Below are positions 1 through 11,944 of a stretch of 64,000 nt of DNA, piece after piece. Positions within the stretch are counted from its first letter, which is position 1, and each line of letters opens with the position of its first letter. This DNA is from Megaustenia siamemsis (lineage: Eukaryota; Mollusca; Gastropoda; Stylommatophora; Ariophantidae): positions 36,044,782-36,108,781 of the forward strand of contig JAVIAB010000025.1 of assembly GCA_032433765.1 (NCBI GenBank), read 5' to 3'. Under the pieces are notes generated by a model. It was not told where the DNA came from and did no database searches. It was given only the letters and a program-made list of their open reading frames with translations. The position numbers and the translations under genes were made by a program.

Positions 1-501
1 CCTTCTTGCATGGCAGCAGCTATTTGTGGTCATTTGTCTTTCCAATGAAAGTGGCCTCACCAGACTAACAGGTTTTTCCTGACTAGATTTATACCAATTG
101 TTGTGTCTCTTACATGGATTGTCTACCAGACTAACAAGTCTTTCCTACCTAACAAATTGTTGTGTCTCTTACATGGATTGTCTACCAGACTAACAAGTCT
201 TTCCTACCTAACCAATTGTTGTGTCTCTTACATGGATTGTCTACCAGACTAACAAGTCTTTCCTACCTAACAAATTTTGGTTTCTCTTACATGGATTGTC
301 TACCAGACTAACAAGTCTTTCCTACCTAACAAATTTTGGTTTCTCTTACATGGATTGTCTACCAGACTAACAAGTCTTTCCTGCCTAACCAATTGTTGTG
401 TCTCTTACATGGATTGTCTACCAGACTAACAAGTCTTTCCTACCTAACCAATTTAGGTGTCTCTTACATGGATTGTCTACCAGACTAACAAGTCTTTCCT
501 A

Positions 502-907
502 TCTATCTATTGACCTTTCGAGCCGTAACCGGCCCATAGGGCGTAGACCAAGATACACCTTCTCCTATATGAATTTTTGTTCTAGCAGTTTTCTTTTAAA
601 GATATTTTATCAAATCTCGCCATCTGTCTCTGTTCTGTGCAAGCAGTTCTATCTCATTGAGGGAGCCGATTCCTGCTGCTCTTGCCTCTCTCATCAATGT
701 TCTTCTCAGTGTCTCCCTGGGTCTTCCTCTTTTTCTTTTACCTGTTGTTTCCCATATGAGGGCTTGCTTTGCTATTCGATTATTATCTCTTCTCATCACA
801 TGTCCAACGTATGACCATCGTCTTTTCTTTATTACTGAAGATATTAGTGGTTGATTGGCGATTTCTCTAATTTCCTCGTTTGTTTTGAATTCGTTCCATG
901 GAACGAA
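502..907 (-). mobile_element. LINE 3'-end fragment inserted in the 59-bp array, copy 1
   Basis: Read on the minus strand, the fragment encodes the C-terminal end of a non-LTR reverse transcriptase: MRRDNNRIAKQALIW, then KRKRGRP and NRDRWRDLIKYL. It is a 5'-truncated insertion whose 3' tail is a short (TAGA)n run at the left edge. The 12-bp sequence aagtctttccta flanks it on both sides (490-501 and 908-919). That sequence is part of the minisatellite unit, so the LINE landed in an existing array. RTE/CR1-like by motif; the exact clade is not established. Confidence 0.85.
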
Positions 908-1568
908 AAGTCTTTCCTACCTAACCAATTTAGGTGTCTCTTACATGGATTGTCTACCAGACTAACAAATCTTTCCTACCTAACCAATTTAGGTGTCTCT
1001 TACATGGATTGTCTACCAGACTAACAAGTCTTTCCTACCTAACAAATTGTTGTGTCTCTTACATGGATTGTCTACCAGACTAACAAGTCTTTCCTAGCTA
1101 ACCAATTGTTGTGTCTCTTACATGGATTGTCTACCAGACTAACAAGTCTTTCCTACCTAACCAATTGTTGTGTCTCTTACATGGATTGTCTACCAGACTA
1201 ACAAGTCTTTCCTACCAAACCAATTGTTGTGTCTCTTACATGGATTGTCTACCAGACTAACAAGTCTTTCCTACCAAACCAATTGTTGTGTCTCTTACAT
1301 GGATTGTCTACCAGACTAACAAGTCTTTCCTACCTAACCAATTTAGGTGTCTCTTACATGGATTGTCTACCAGACTAACAAGTCTTTCCTACCTAACAAA
1401 TTTTGGTTTCTCTTACATGGATTGTCTACCAGACTAACAAGTCTTTCCTGCCTAACCAATTGTTGTGTCTCTTACATGGATTGTCTACCAGACTAACAAG
1501 TCTTTCCTACCTAACCAATTTAGGTGTCTCTTACATGGATTGTCTACCAGACTAACAAGTCTTTCCTA

Positions 1569-1974
1569 TCTATCTATTGACCTTTCGAGCCGTAACCGGC
1601 CCATAGGGCGTAGACCAAGATACACCTTCTCCTATATGAATTTTTGTTCTAGCAGTTTTCTTTTAAAGATATTTTATCAAATCTCGCCATCTGTCTCTGT
1701 TCTGTGCAAGCAGTTCTATCTCATTGAGGGAGCCGATTCCTGCTGCTCTTGCCTCTCTCATCAATGTTCTTCTCAGTGTCTCCCTGGGTCTTCCTCTTTT
1801 TCTTTTACCTGTTGTTTCCCATATGAGGGCTTGCTTTGCTATTCGATTATTATCTCTTCTCATCACATGTCCAACGTATGACCATCGTCTTTTCTTTATT
1901 ACTGAAGATATTAGTGGTTGATTGGCGATTTCTCTAATTTCCTCGTTTGTTTTGAATTCGTTCCATGGAACGAA
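1569..1974 (-). mobile_element. LINE 3'-end fragment, duplicated copy 2
   Basis: This is the same fragment as at 502-907, with the same boundaries, the same flanking aagtctttccta and the same predicted peptide, offset by exactly 1067 bp. Identical ends and flanks mean it arose by duplication of a LINE-plus-array segment, not by a second insertion. Confidence 0.85.
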
Positions 1975-4900
1975 AAGTCTTTCCTACCTAACCAATTTAG
2001 GTGTCTCTTACATGGATTGTCTACCAGACTAACAAATCTTTCCTACCTAACCAATTTAGGTGTCTCTTACATGGATTGTCTACCAGACTAACAAGTCTTT
2101 CCTACCTAACAAATTGTTGTGTCTCTTACATGGATTGTCTACCAGACTAACAAGTCTTTCCTACCTAACCAATTTAGGTGTCTCTTACATGGATTGTCTA
2201 CCAGACTAACAAGTCTTTCCTACCTAACAAATTGTTGTGTCTCTTACATGGATTGTCTACCAGACTAACAAGTCTTTCCTACCTAACCAATTTAGGTGTC
2301 TCTTACATGGATTGTCTACCAGACTAACAAGTCTTTCCTACCTAACAAATTGTTGTGTCTCTTACATGGATTGTCTACCAGACTAACAAGTCTTTCCTAC
2401 CAAACCAATTGTTGTGTCTCTTACATGGATTGTCTACCAGACTAACAAGTCTTTCCTACCTAACCAATTTAGGTGTCTCTTACATGGATTGTCTACCAGA
2501 CTAACAAGTCTTTCCTACCTAACAAATTGTTGTGTCTCTTACATGGATTGTCTACCAGACTAACAAGTCTTTCCTACCTAACAAATTTTGGTTTCTCTTA
2601 CATGGATTGTCTACCAGACTAACAAGTCTTTCCTGCCTAACCAATTGTTGTGTCTCTTACATGGATTGTCTACCAGACTAACAAGTCTTTCCTACCTAAC
2701 CAATTTAGGAGTCTCTTACATGGATTGTCTACCAGACTAACAAGTCTTTCCTACCTAACCAATTGTTGTGTCTCTTACATGGATTGTCTACCAGACTAAC
2801 AAGTCTTTCCTACCAAACCAATTTTGGTTTCTCTTACATGGATTGTCTACCAGACTAACAAGTCTTTCCTACCTAACCAATTGTTGTGTCTCTTACATGG
2901 ATTGTCTACCAGACTAACAAGTCTTTCCTACCTAACCAATTGTTGTGTCTCTTACATGGATTGTCTACCAGACTAACAAGTCTTTCCTACCTAACCAATT
3001 TAGGTGTCTCTTACATGGATTGTCTACCAGACTAACAAGTCTTTCCTACCTAACAAATTGTTGTGTCTCTTACATGGATTGTCTACCAGACTAACAAGTC
3101 TTTCCTACCTAACCAATTGTTGTGTCTCTTACATGGATTGTCTACCAGACTAACAAGTCTTTCCTACCTAACAAATTTTGGTTTCTCTTACATGGATTGT
3201 CTACCAGACTAACAAGTCTTTCCTGCCTAACCAATTGTTGTGTCTCTTACATGGATTGTCTACCAGACTAACAAGTCTTTCCTACCTAACAAATTGTTGT
3301 GTCTCTTACATGGATTGTCTACCAGACTAACAAGTTTTTCCTACCTAACCAATTGTTGTGTCTCTTACATGGATTGTCTACCAGACTAACAAGTCTTTCC
3401 TACCAAACCAATTGTTGTGTCTCTTACATGGATTGTCTACCAGACTAACAAGTCTTTCCTACCTAACCAATTTAGGTGTCTCTTACATGGATTGTCTACC
3501 AGACTAACAAGTCTTTCTTACCAAACCAATTTTGGTGTCTCTTACATGGATTGTCTACCAGACTAACAAGTCTTTCCTACCTAACCAATTTAGGTGTCTC
3601 TTACATGGATTGTCTACCAGACTAACAAGTCTTTCCTACCAAACCAATTTTGGTTTCTTTTACATGGATTGTCTACCAGACTAACAAGTCTTTCCTAGCT
3701 AACAAATTGTTGTGTCTCTTACATGGATTGTCTACCAGACTAACAAGTCTTTCCTACCTAACCAATTGTTGTGTCTCTTACATGGATTGTCTACCAGACT
3801 AACAAGTCTTTCCTACCAAACCAATTGTTGTGTCTCTTACATGGATTGTCTACCAGACTAACAAGTCTTTCCTAGCTAACCAATTGTTGTGTCTCTTACA
3901 TGGATTGTCTACCAGACTAACAAGTCTTTCCTACCAAACCAATTGTTGTGTCTCTTACATGGATTGTCTACCAGACTAACAAGTCTTTCCTACCTAACCA
4001 ATTTAGGTGTCTCTTACATGGATTGTCTACCAGACTAACAAGTCTTTCCTACCTAACCAATTTAGGTGTCTCTTACATGGATTGTCTACCAGACTAACAA
4101 GTCTTTCCTACCAAACCAATTTTGGTGTCTCTTACATGGATTGTCTACCAGACTAACAAGTCATTCCTACCTAACCAATTTTGGTGTCTCTTACATGGAT
4201 TGTCTACCAGACTAACAAGTCTTTCCTACCTAACCAATTTTGGTGTCTCTTACATGGATTGTCTACCAGACTAACAAGTCATTCCTACCTAACCAATTTT
4301 GGTGTCTCTTACATGGATTGTCTACCAGACTAACAAGTCTTTCCTACCAAACCAATTTTGGTGTCTCTTACATGGATTGTCTACCAGACTAACAAGTCAT
4401 TCCTACCTAACCAATTTTGGTGTCTCTTACATGGATTGTCTACCAGACTAACAAGTCTTTCCTACCAAACCAATTGTTGTGTCTCTTACATGGATTGTCT
4501 ACCAGACTAACAAGTCTTTCCTACCTAACCAATTTAGGTGTCTCTTACATGGATTGTCTACCAGACTAACAAGTCTTTCCTACCAAACCAATTTTGGTGT
4601 CTCTTACATGGATTGTCTACCAGACTAACAAGTCTTTCCTACCAAACCAATTTTGGTGTCTCTTACATGGATTGTCTACCAGACTAACAAGTCTTTCCTA
4701 CCTAACCAATTTAGGTGTCTCTTACATGGATTGTCTACCAGACTAACAAGTCTTTCCTACCAAACCAATTTTGGTGTCTCTTACATGGATTGTCTACCAG
4801 ACTAACAAGTCTTTCCTACCAAACCAATTTTGGTGTCTCTTACATGGATTGTCTACCAGACTAACAAGTCTTTCCTACCTAACCAATTTAGGTGTCTCTT

Positions 4901-5187
4901 ACATGGATTGTCTACCAGACTAACAAGTCTTTCCTACCAAACCAATTGTTGTGTCTCTTACATGGATTGTCTACCAGACTAACAAGTCTTTCCTACCAAA
5001 CCAATTGTTGTGTCTCTTACATGGATTGTCTACCAGACTAACAAGTCTTTCCTACCTAACCAATTTTGGTGTCTCTACATGGATTGTCTACCAGACTAAC
5101 AAGTCTTTCCTACCTAACCAATTTAGGTGTCTCTTACATGGATTGTCTACCAGACTAACAAGTCTTTCCTACCAAACCAATTTTGGT

Positions 5188-5245
5188 TCATGTGCTCTTC
5201 CCACATCTCGGAGGGCATTGATGATGTCCGCCCGATCCATTGGTT
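5188..5245 (-). mobile_element. Short antisense fragment of an RNase H-bearing LINE
   Basis: About 58 bp match the minus strand of the larger LINE copy at 46617-47275 (the part encoding RADIINALRDVGRAH). The fragment lies between the 59-bp array and the SINE-containing dimer. Confidence 0.7.
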
Positions 5246-6111
5246 CCCCATATAATAATATTTATGTATTATTATTTGTACCCAGTATATAACCACTGGG
5301 AACTACTATTCATGCTGTTTCGTCCAATAAATGTTTGTCTACAACACAAGTATTCAGCCCTACTGGGAGATACTTGCATTAATAGGAAAGTACAAATATA
5401 CAATTTATTTCCGGTCTGTGATCGTTACCCTATGCTATAGTCATTGAGATCGCCTTTCGTGGAAGACACTACTGCAATAGCCAATTTTTTATAGTTGGCT
5501 GCGTGGCAGTGTACCAAGCGTTCGGCTTCTCGTGGCAAGGCGCGGTGCCACTGAGTACGGGTTCGATCCCACTTCGGACCATATATTGTTCTTCGTTTTT
5601 TTCTATTGTTGTTTGTCTGTCAATTTTTCCGAGTGCTAACACATACTTCTTTGTTCTATTATTCCCTATTATCGCCTCGGAAGTTCCCCATATAATAATA
5701 TTTATGTATTATTATTTGTACCCAGTATATAACCACTGGGAACTACTATTCGTGCTGTTTCGTCCAATAAATGTTTGTCTACAACACAAGTATTCAGCCC
5801 TACTGGGAGATACTTGCATTAATAGGAAAGTACAAATATACAATTTATTTCCGGTCTGTGATCGTTACCCTATGCTATAGTCATTGAGATCGCCTTTCGT
5901 GGAAGACACTACTGCAATAGCCAATTTTTTATAGTTGGCTGCGTGGCAGTGTACCAAGCGTTCGGCTTCTCGTGGCAAGGCGCGGTGCCACTGAGTACGG
6001 GTTCGATCCCACTTCGGACCATATATTGTTCTTCGTTTTTTTCTATTGTTGTTTGTCTGTCAATTTTTCCGAGTGCTAACACATACTTCTTTGTTCTATT
6101 ATTCCCTTTCC
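5246..6111 (+). repeat. Tandem dimer of a 440-bp tRNA-SINE-containing segment
   Basis: Two nearly identical copies lie head to tail with a period of 440 bp; one visible difference is attcatgctg versus attcgtgctg. Each contains a tRNA-like stretch with a perfect polymerase III B box, ggttcgatccc, at 5560-5570 and 6000-6010, preceded by an A-box-like region. A tRNA-derived SINE fits best; a functional tRNA is unlikely because no acceptor stem closes. The dimer sits inside the 59-bp array, which resumes at 6112. Confidence 0.75.
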
Positions 6112-6316
6112 TACCTAACCAATTTAGGTGTCTCTTACATGGATTGTCTACCAGACTAACAAGTCTTTCCTACCTAACCAATTTAGGTGTCTCTTACTTG
6201 GATTGTCTACCAGACTAACAAGTCTTTCCTACCAACCAATTTTAGTTTCTCTTACATGGATTGTCTACCAGACTAACAAGTCTTTCCTACCTAACCAATT
6301 TTGGTGTCTCTTACCT
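6112..6316. repeat. 59-bp minisatellite, resumed (3-4 units)
   Basis: The same 59-bp unit as at 61-5187 continues on the right of the SINE dimer. The array was therefore split by, or recombined around, that dimer. It ends in AT-rich DNA at about 6317-6545 where I see nothing. Confidence 0.9.
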
Positions 6317-6547
6317 TCAAGTACTTGTTTTATAAAAAAGAAGTCTCTTAATTATATTTGAAATTTTTTTATGTTTATTGTTTTACTGTTAATTATATTT
6401 TAGCTTTATATTTAGGGAAAAGACATATAATTGTAGTGTTGTGGTAAAGCTGGTAGCAGGTGCAAGTTGTGGAGTGTAACGTACAAGGTCTGGTGACAAC
6501 TTTACAAATAAGGAACACAACTGCTTTATATATGTTTATTAAATATT

Positions 6548-6930
6548 TAGATCTTTGTCTATGTCCCTGGACATGCGGGAGTACGGGGAAATGAAAGAGC
6601 GGACAGGTTGGCTAGCTGCGCTGTCGTTGAGGACGGCCAACCAATGGATCGGGCGGACATCATCAATGCCCTCCGAGATGTGGGAAGAGCACATGACTTC
6701 GACAAACACAGATCCACATCACTTCTTCGGATGAAAGTGATGGGAGTTAAGATGGGCACAGCCAGAAATGAGAAACTTAGTGGCCGTGTAAGAAGACTTA
6801 TCAACCAACATAGAACTGGAGTCGTCAGTCGCTGGACACTGAGGGAATTGCTGAGGAGGGGATCTGAGCACCTATGGACATGTTCAGAGTGCAATGATGA
6901 TGACCCGCAAATAACTCAATATATTTATTC
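6548..6930 (+). pseudogene. LINE RNase H C-terminal fragment
   Basis: A plus-strand frame encodes the end of a retrotransposon RNase H domain: VPGHAGVRGNERADRLASC, carrying the His and the final catalytic Asp, then a helical tail ending WTCSECNDDDPQITQ. A longer copy lies at 46617-47275 on the minus strand, and shorter antisense pieces at 5188 and 12570. All copies end at the same 3' sequence (caaataactcaata), typical of 5'-truncated LINEs. The reading frame before the RNase H end is missing, so this is dead. Confidence 0.85.
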
Positions 6931-7394
6931 TTTTGCTGTTATTTAATTACATTTTACCTTTTAATATATATACATTTTTTTACTGTTAATTTTTGTGTAA
7001 ATTGTTTTCAAAATCTAAAAGAAAACCACACGAGCAAGCTAACTTTCTATGAGTTTGTTATAAACCTACTTTTGATATTATTGTTAAGCACTTTCCTTCC
7101 ATTCATTATTTTATATCTTTTATTTACTATTTTTAACTGCTGTTAATTATTTATTAACTTTATTATTTCACCTCTGTTCAGTTTCTCAACATTTATCTAC
7201 ATGTAGATGTTACCGTTATCTTGTTGCATATTAAAAAATAATTTGTAATACAGTTCAATAAGGTCTGTCTGCTATTACAGTGAAATGTTAACTATTTTGA
7301 CTTCTGTTAATATTTGCAATGATTTCAACAAAAATGTTTCTTCTTATTTTATCAGCTTTTTTTATATTGTAACCGTTTGATCTAGAACAATAAG
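6931..7394. other. AT-rich stretch without recognised features
   Basis: The stretch is AT-rich with poly-T and TTTATTT-type runs. I see no sustained frame, RNA gene or tandem array in it. Confidence 0.6.
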
Positions 7395-7766
7395 AAAGAT
7401 AACGACCACCGAAATGAAATGTGTCAGAAGAATGACAGGAAACAGCTTAAGGGACAGAGTAAGAAACACTGACCTGAGGAAGAAACTCGAAATTGAACCA
7501 GCCATCGAATACATAAAGAAACAACAGATAAATTGGTACGGCCACATAACAAGACAAAAAGAACTAACAATGAATCAAACAGCCATAAACAAACGCTACG
7601 AAAACGCCAGATTAAGAGGAAGACCGAGAAAGAAATGGATAAAGGGAATACTAGAGTCACTAGGAGGAATAACATCACAAGAGGCCAACAGAAGAGCAAA
7701 GAATCGCAGATTGTTTCTCCCCTCGACGCCAACGGCAGCAGAGGAAGGATAGAAGAAGTAGAAGAA
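7395..7766 (+). pseudogene. LINE C-terminal (3') fragment
   Basis: One plus-strand frame reads MKCVRRMTGNSLRDRVRN, then WYGHITRQKE, then the basic GRPRKKW motif, ending in PSTPTAAEEG and a stop. This is the conserved tail of an endonuclease/reverse-transcriptase LINE. It is homologous to the interrupted copy at 43700-45790 (GRPRKRWIDGILEAL). No RT core or endonuclease remains, so it is a 5'-truncated dead copy. Confidence 0.85.
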
Positions 7767-8059
7767 CCGTTTGATCTCGAGTTTTATTTTTCTAGCCATT
7801 GATGACTGGGCTTTTGTTTCTTCTTGCATCATGTTCATGTTGCTACTGAAAGCAGCTATGTCATCTGCAGAATCAAGGTCCTTCAATTGAGATCCAAGTG
7901 TCTATCCAATGCCTTTGTTACCTGTACAGCATTTCTCTATTATGAAGTCGATCACAATTCCAAATAACAAGGGAGACAAAATACAACAAAATCGTTGTTT
8001 TTAATTTTGAACCATTCACTCAGCCCTGCCTGTGTGCAAACTGCTCATGAGAAGACGTA
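7767..8059 (-). pseudogene. Inverted 5' segment of a LINE (reverse transcriptase core)
   Basis: The minus strand encodes reverse-transcriptase sequence around the active site: DLDSADDIAAFSSNMNMMQ, where the usual YADD/FADD is SADD. More degraded RT sequence lies upstream of it in sense direction. The next part of the same LINE (YLEGKAVEKV onward) lies at 8326-8830 on the opposite strand. Sense order and orientation fit a 5' inversion made by twin priming during insertion. Confidence 0.75.
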
Positions 8060-8325
8060 AGTAAAAGTAAAAAGTAAAGTACCCCCGTCACGCCAAGTGG
8101 CATATAGGGAAATATGGTGTTAGTGACCCTATATTTTACAGACCTTCAGCACATGATTTTTGGGGTAATGTGGTCAGTATTACGCCTGTGCTGCTTTACT
8201 TTCCCAGAAAAAAATCTGGTACCCATTTTAAGGCTGGGTGAACCCGGAAGCCGTCGGTTGGGATCGAACCCTACCACTTGTCCTTTGTAGTCCAGTTCAC
8301 TAACCACTGAGCTATCGCGGCTCAA
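8060..8325 (-). mobile_element. tRNA-derived SINE, 266 bp, with 14-bp target-site duplication
   Basis: On the minus strand the element starts gagccgcgatagctcagtgg (tRNA A-box-like) and has a B box ggttcgatccc. A unique body and an AT-rich tail follow. Direct repeats catgagaagacgta at 8046-8059 and 8326-8339 flank it. It interrupts a LINE, so it is younger than that LINE. The same family occurs at 26767-27022. Confidence 0.9.
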
Positions 8326-8830
8326 CATGAGAAGACGTAGTACACAAAAAAATATACCTGGAAGGGAAAGCAGTGGAAAAAGTATATCACTTTGTGCATC
8401 TTGGAAGCTGCGTTGATAAAGAGGAGACACAAAGAAAAAAATTAGAATCAGAATAGCAAAGGCAGCAATGACTTTCAGAAACCTTGATAAAATATGGAAA
8501 TTAAAATTACTAAGCACAAAAACAAAGCTCAGGATTTTCAAATCAAATGTATTATCCACCCTTACTTATGCATACGAGAGGTGGAAAACAACTAAAGACA
8601 TAGGAAATAAACTGGATGCATTTGAAAACATATGCCTGTGGAAGATACTTTGTATACCATGGGATGAGTTTAAGACTAGGGCAGATATAAGAGAAATGAC
8701 AAAGCATTCAAAAATATCAACTATAATTAAGGTTGTCATATGTTGACTATGTGATGAGAATAGACAACAAAATAATCTCAAAACAGGCCCTCAAATTGGA
8801 ACCAGAGGGTAAAAGCAAAATAGACCAACC
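8326..8830 (+). pseudogene. 3' segment of the 5'-inverted LINE (reverse transcriptase C-terminal part)
   Basis: Translation gives YLEGKAVEKVYHFVHLGSCV, then RIAKAAMTFRNLDKIWKLKL, TKLRIFKSNVLSTLTY and CLWKILCIPW. These are hallmarks of the C-terminal half of an RTE-like reverse transcriptase. Frames shift and stops occur, so it is decayed. It continues the inverted segment at 7767-8059 and is separated from it by the SINE. Confidence 0.85.
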
Positions 8831-8859
8831 TAAAGAAACCTAAGCCACTGTCGTAAAAA

Positions 8860-9165
8860 CAATGTTAATGAAACGTAGACCTGATACAGAATGTTAATAA
8901 AGAAAAAAACGATGTTAATGAAACGTAGACCTGATACAGAATGTTAATAAAGAAAAAACGATGTTAATGAAACGTAGACCTGATACAGAATATTAATAAA
9001 GAAAAAACGATGTTAATGAAACGTAGACCTGATACAGAATGTTAATAAAGAAAAAACGATGTTGTTAATGAAACGTAGACCTGATACAGAATGTTAATAA
9101 AGAAAAAACGATGTTGTTAATGAAACGTAGACCTGATACAAATGTTAATAAAGAAAAAACGATGG
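8860..9165. repeat. Short array of about 46-50-bp units (6 copies)
   Basis: Units contain atgttaatgaaacgtagacc followed by tgatacagaatgttaataaa. Later units carry an extra gtt (gatgttgttaatg). The array separates two LINE 3' pieces. Confidence 0.9.
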
Positions 9166-9475
9166 TCATATGTTGGACATGTGATGAGAAGAGATAATAA
9201 CCGAATAGCAAAGCAAGCCCTCATATGGGAAACAACAGGTAAGAGGAAAAGAGGAAGACCCAGAGAAGAACATTGATGAGAGAGGCAAGAGCAGCAGGAT
9301 TCAGCTCCCTCAATGAGATAGAGCTGCTTGCACAGAACAGAGACAAATGACGAGATTTGATAAAATATCTTTAAAAGAATTGAAAACTGCTAGAACAAAA
9401 ATTCAGATAAGAGAAGGAGTATCTTAGTCTACGCCCTATGGGCCGGCTACGGCTCGAAAGGTCAATAGAATAGAA
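9162..9475 (+). pseudogene. LINE 3'-end fragment, same family as 502-907
   Basis: The plus strand carries the MRRDNNRIAKQALIW ... KRKRGRP tail but with frameshifts, for example after GRPRE and at the NRDK site. It includes the shared 3' non-coding end (gcccatagggcgtagac in the opposite sense). It is more diverged than the array-embedded copies. Confidence 0.85.
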
Positions 9476-9794
9476 AGAAACCTTAAAGAGAACAAGGTGA
9501 GAACGCAGTAATAGTGGGTATCAGCCCCCTTGCTAATGTTTGACAAGATTACAATGCCGGTCCAGTGAAAAGTCTAAGGGTAATAGCAAAGATCAACAGA
9601 CATGGATAGCCTTCAAAGTCTGTCCTACGTGCCATCTGCAGCTCAAATAGACAGAAACCATCTGGTGTATAATTTCAATGTGATATATTTTTAACTTTTG
9701 TCAATTATTCCATTTTTGTTTAACCCTTCACAATCCAAAATGCCAACATTTTTTATAAATTTTACAAAGGCCAGTTTACCTGAGGCATTCATTA

Positions 9795-10370
9795 GCATCA
9801 TATACTTGGCCACAATAACATCAGATAGAAGATGCATGACAGAAATAAGCAGAATAGCTCAGGCCAAAATAGCATTTTCGAAAATGAAAAATATCTTATG
9901 CTATAAATCAATGTCAATAGAAGTGAGAGAGTTCATCAGTGCTATATAGAACCAATTCTGACCTATGAAAGCGAACCATGGACAGCAGACAAACAAATGA
10001 AAAGATGATTAGAGGCCACAGAGATGGGATTTCTCAGAAAAATGTTGAAAGTTCCTTGGACAGCTAAAAAGATCAACAGGAAACTCTTAAAGAGGCCAAC
10101 ACACACAAAAAATGAGCTCCGAAGAAACATAAGAAAGAAACAATCAACATTTTTCGGGCACATCATGAGAAGAGGAAAGTTGGAATACTTGGTTACAACT
10201 GGCAAAATACTGAGAAAGAGATATTGCGGACGACAAAGAGAGAAGATACTAGACAGCTTTGTGTCATGGCATGGAAAACAGTCAACAACAGAATTGATAC
10301 GATGCATTGTGGATAGAAGATTGTGGTAGGGCATGATTGCCTACGCCAACCGGTATGGCACTTGCTGATA
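9795..10370 (+). pseudogene. RTE-type LINE fragment
   Basis: It encodes the end of the RT and the downstream tail: YLATITSDRRCMTEISRIAQ, a broken stretch with stops around 9947-10015, then MGFLRKMLKVPWTAK, FFGHIMRRGKLEYLVTT and RDRG/KILDSFVSWHGKQSTTEL-like sequence. Other copies are at 37764-38336, 49025-49470 and 56569-56915. The family matches the widespread RTE (BovB-like) C-terminal region. Several stops and a frameshift show it is inactive. About 9476-9794 between LINE pieces shows nothing recognisable. Confidence 0.85.
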
Positions 10371-10654
10371 GTTCATCATTGGATCAAAATTTCATAAATT
10401 TGTGCTACAGTAATGGATGTCTTGCATATTGAGAATTTCTCTCAGATTTTTTTCAAAACTTGTGTTGTTGGCACATCATGTGCATTGTTTGTGAATGAAA
10501 ATGATAATTTTGTGAAATAAAAATGTTTGAAATCTATGGCTCTAAATATAGACTCACAAATATGTTGATAACAAGCCAGTGGTAACAGGACAAAAAGTAG
10601 CTCTTCACTGAATCCTTGATGGCAAAAGTCAGACCAAAATATACTTAGCAAAGA
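10371..10654. other. Spacer without recognised features
   Basis: No convincing frame, RNA or repeat is visible before the 24-bp array begins. Confidence 0.5.
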
Positions 10655-10656
10655 TT

Positions 10657-11815
10657 GGCTGATAGAGAAAAAACTATGAGGGTTGATAGAGAAAATACTA
10701 TGAGGGTTGATAGAGAAAAAACTATGAGGGTTGATAGAGAAAAAAATATAAGGGTTGTTAGAGAAAAAACTATGAGGGTTGATAGAGAAAAAACTATGAG
10801 GGTTGATAGAGAAAAAACTATGAGGGTTGATAGAGAAAAAATTATGAGGGTTGATAGAGAAAAAACTATGAGGGTTGATAGAGAAAAAATTATGAGGGTT
10901 GATAGAGAAAAAATTATGAGGGTTGATAGAGAAAAAACTATGAGGGTTGATAGAGAAAAAATTATGAGGGTTGATAGAGAAAAAACTATGAGGGTTGATA
11001 GAGAAAAAATTATGAGGGTTGATAGAGAAAAAATTATGAGGGTTGATAGAGAAAAAACTATGAGGGTTGATAGAGAAAAAATTATGAGGGTTGATAGAGA
11101 AAAAATTATGAGGGTTGATAGAGAAAAAACTATGAGGGTTGATAGAGGAGAAAAAATTATGAGGGTTGATAGAGAAAAAACTATGAGGGTTGATAGAGAA
11201 AAAATTATGAGGGTTGATAGAGAAAAAACTATGAGGGTTGATAGAGAAAAAATTATGAGGGTTGATAGAGAAAAAACTGAGAGGGTTGATAGAGAAAAAA
11301 CTATAAGGGTTGTTAGAGAAAAAACTGAGAGGGTTGATAGAGAAAAAACTATGAGGGTTGATAGAGAAAAAACTATGAGGGTTGATAGAGAAAAAACTAT
11401 GAGGGTTGATAGAGAAAAAACTATGAGGGTTGATAGAGAAAAAACTATGAGGGTTGATAGAGAAAAAACTATGAGGGTTGATAGAGAAAAAAATATAAGG
11501 GTTGATAGAGAAAAAAATATAAGGGTTGATAGAGAAAAAAATATAAGGGTTGATAGAGAAAAAATATAAGGGTTGATAGAGAAAAAATTAAGAGGGTTGA
11601 TAGAGAAAAAACTATGAGGGTTGATAGAGAAAAAACTATGAGGGGCTGATAGAGAAAAAATTATGAGGGTTGATAGAGAAAAAAACTAAGAGGGGCTGAT
11701 AGAGAAAAAATTATGAGGGGCTGATAGAGAAAAAACTATGAGGGTTGATAGAGAAAAAAACTAAGAGGGGCTGATAGAGAAAAAATTATGAGGGTTGATA
11801 CAGAAAAAAACTAAG
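10657..11815. repeat. 24-bp minisatellite array (about 48 units)
   Basis: The unit is ggttgatagagaaaaaac plus tatgag (24 bp). Because 24 is divisible by three, a 304-codon plus-strand frame of MRVDREKT repeats opens across most of it. Units after about 11560 have indels and break the frame. No gene is called. Confidence 0.97.
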
Positions 11816-11944
11816 AGGGAGAACATACTTTCACTTGGACAGTGGTTGCCCCTGTTGGTGGCCTTGTGTTCCAGATGCTGAGATGAGGATTTCTTTAAAC
11901 AAAGATTAATGGGGAGGTGCTGCAACCACAGGTTTCCCACACAG

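Larger units (their letters stand above)
61..5187. repeat. 59-bp minisatellite array (over 70 units)
   Basis: A 59-bp unit containing catggattgtctaccagact is repeated from near the window start, interrupted by two copies of one LINE fragment. Units differ mainly at their end: they carry caattgttg, caatttagg, caaattttgg or caattttgg before tgtctctta. Variant blocks recur in order, as expected from unequal exchange. The short ORFs across it follow the unit and are not genes. The first 60 bases of the window are outside the array and show nothing recognisable. Confidence 0.97.

Noticed and set aside
5500..6020. Functional tRNA genes
   Set aside because: The B boxes are good, but no complete cloverleaf with acceptor stem is visible, and the copies lie in SINE-like repeats. 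tRNAscan-SE would settle it.
10655..11569. 304-codon MRVDREKT repeat protein
   Set aside because: It is a 24-bp array by-product, and the frame is lost where units have indels.
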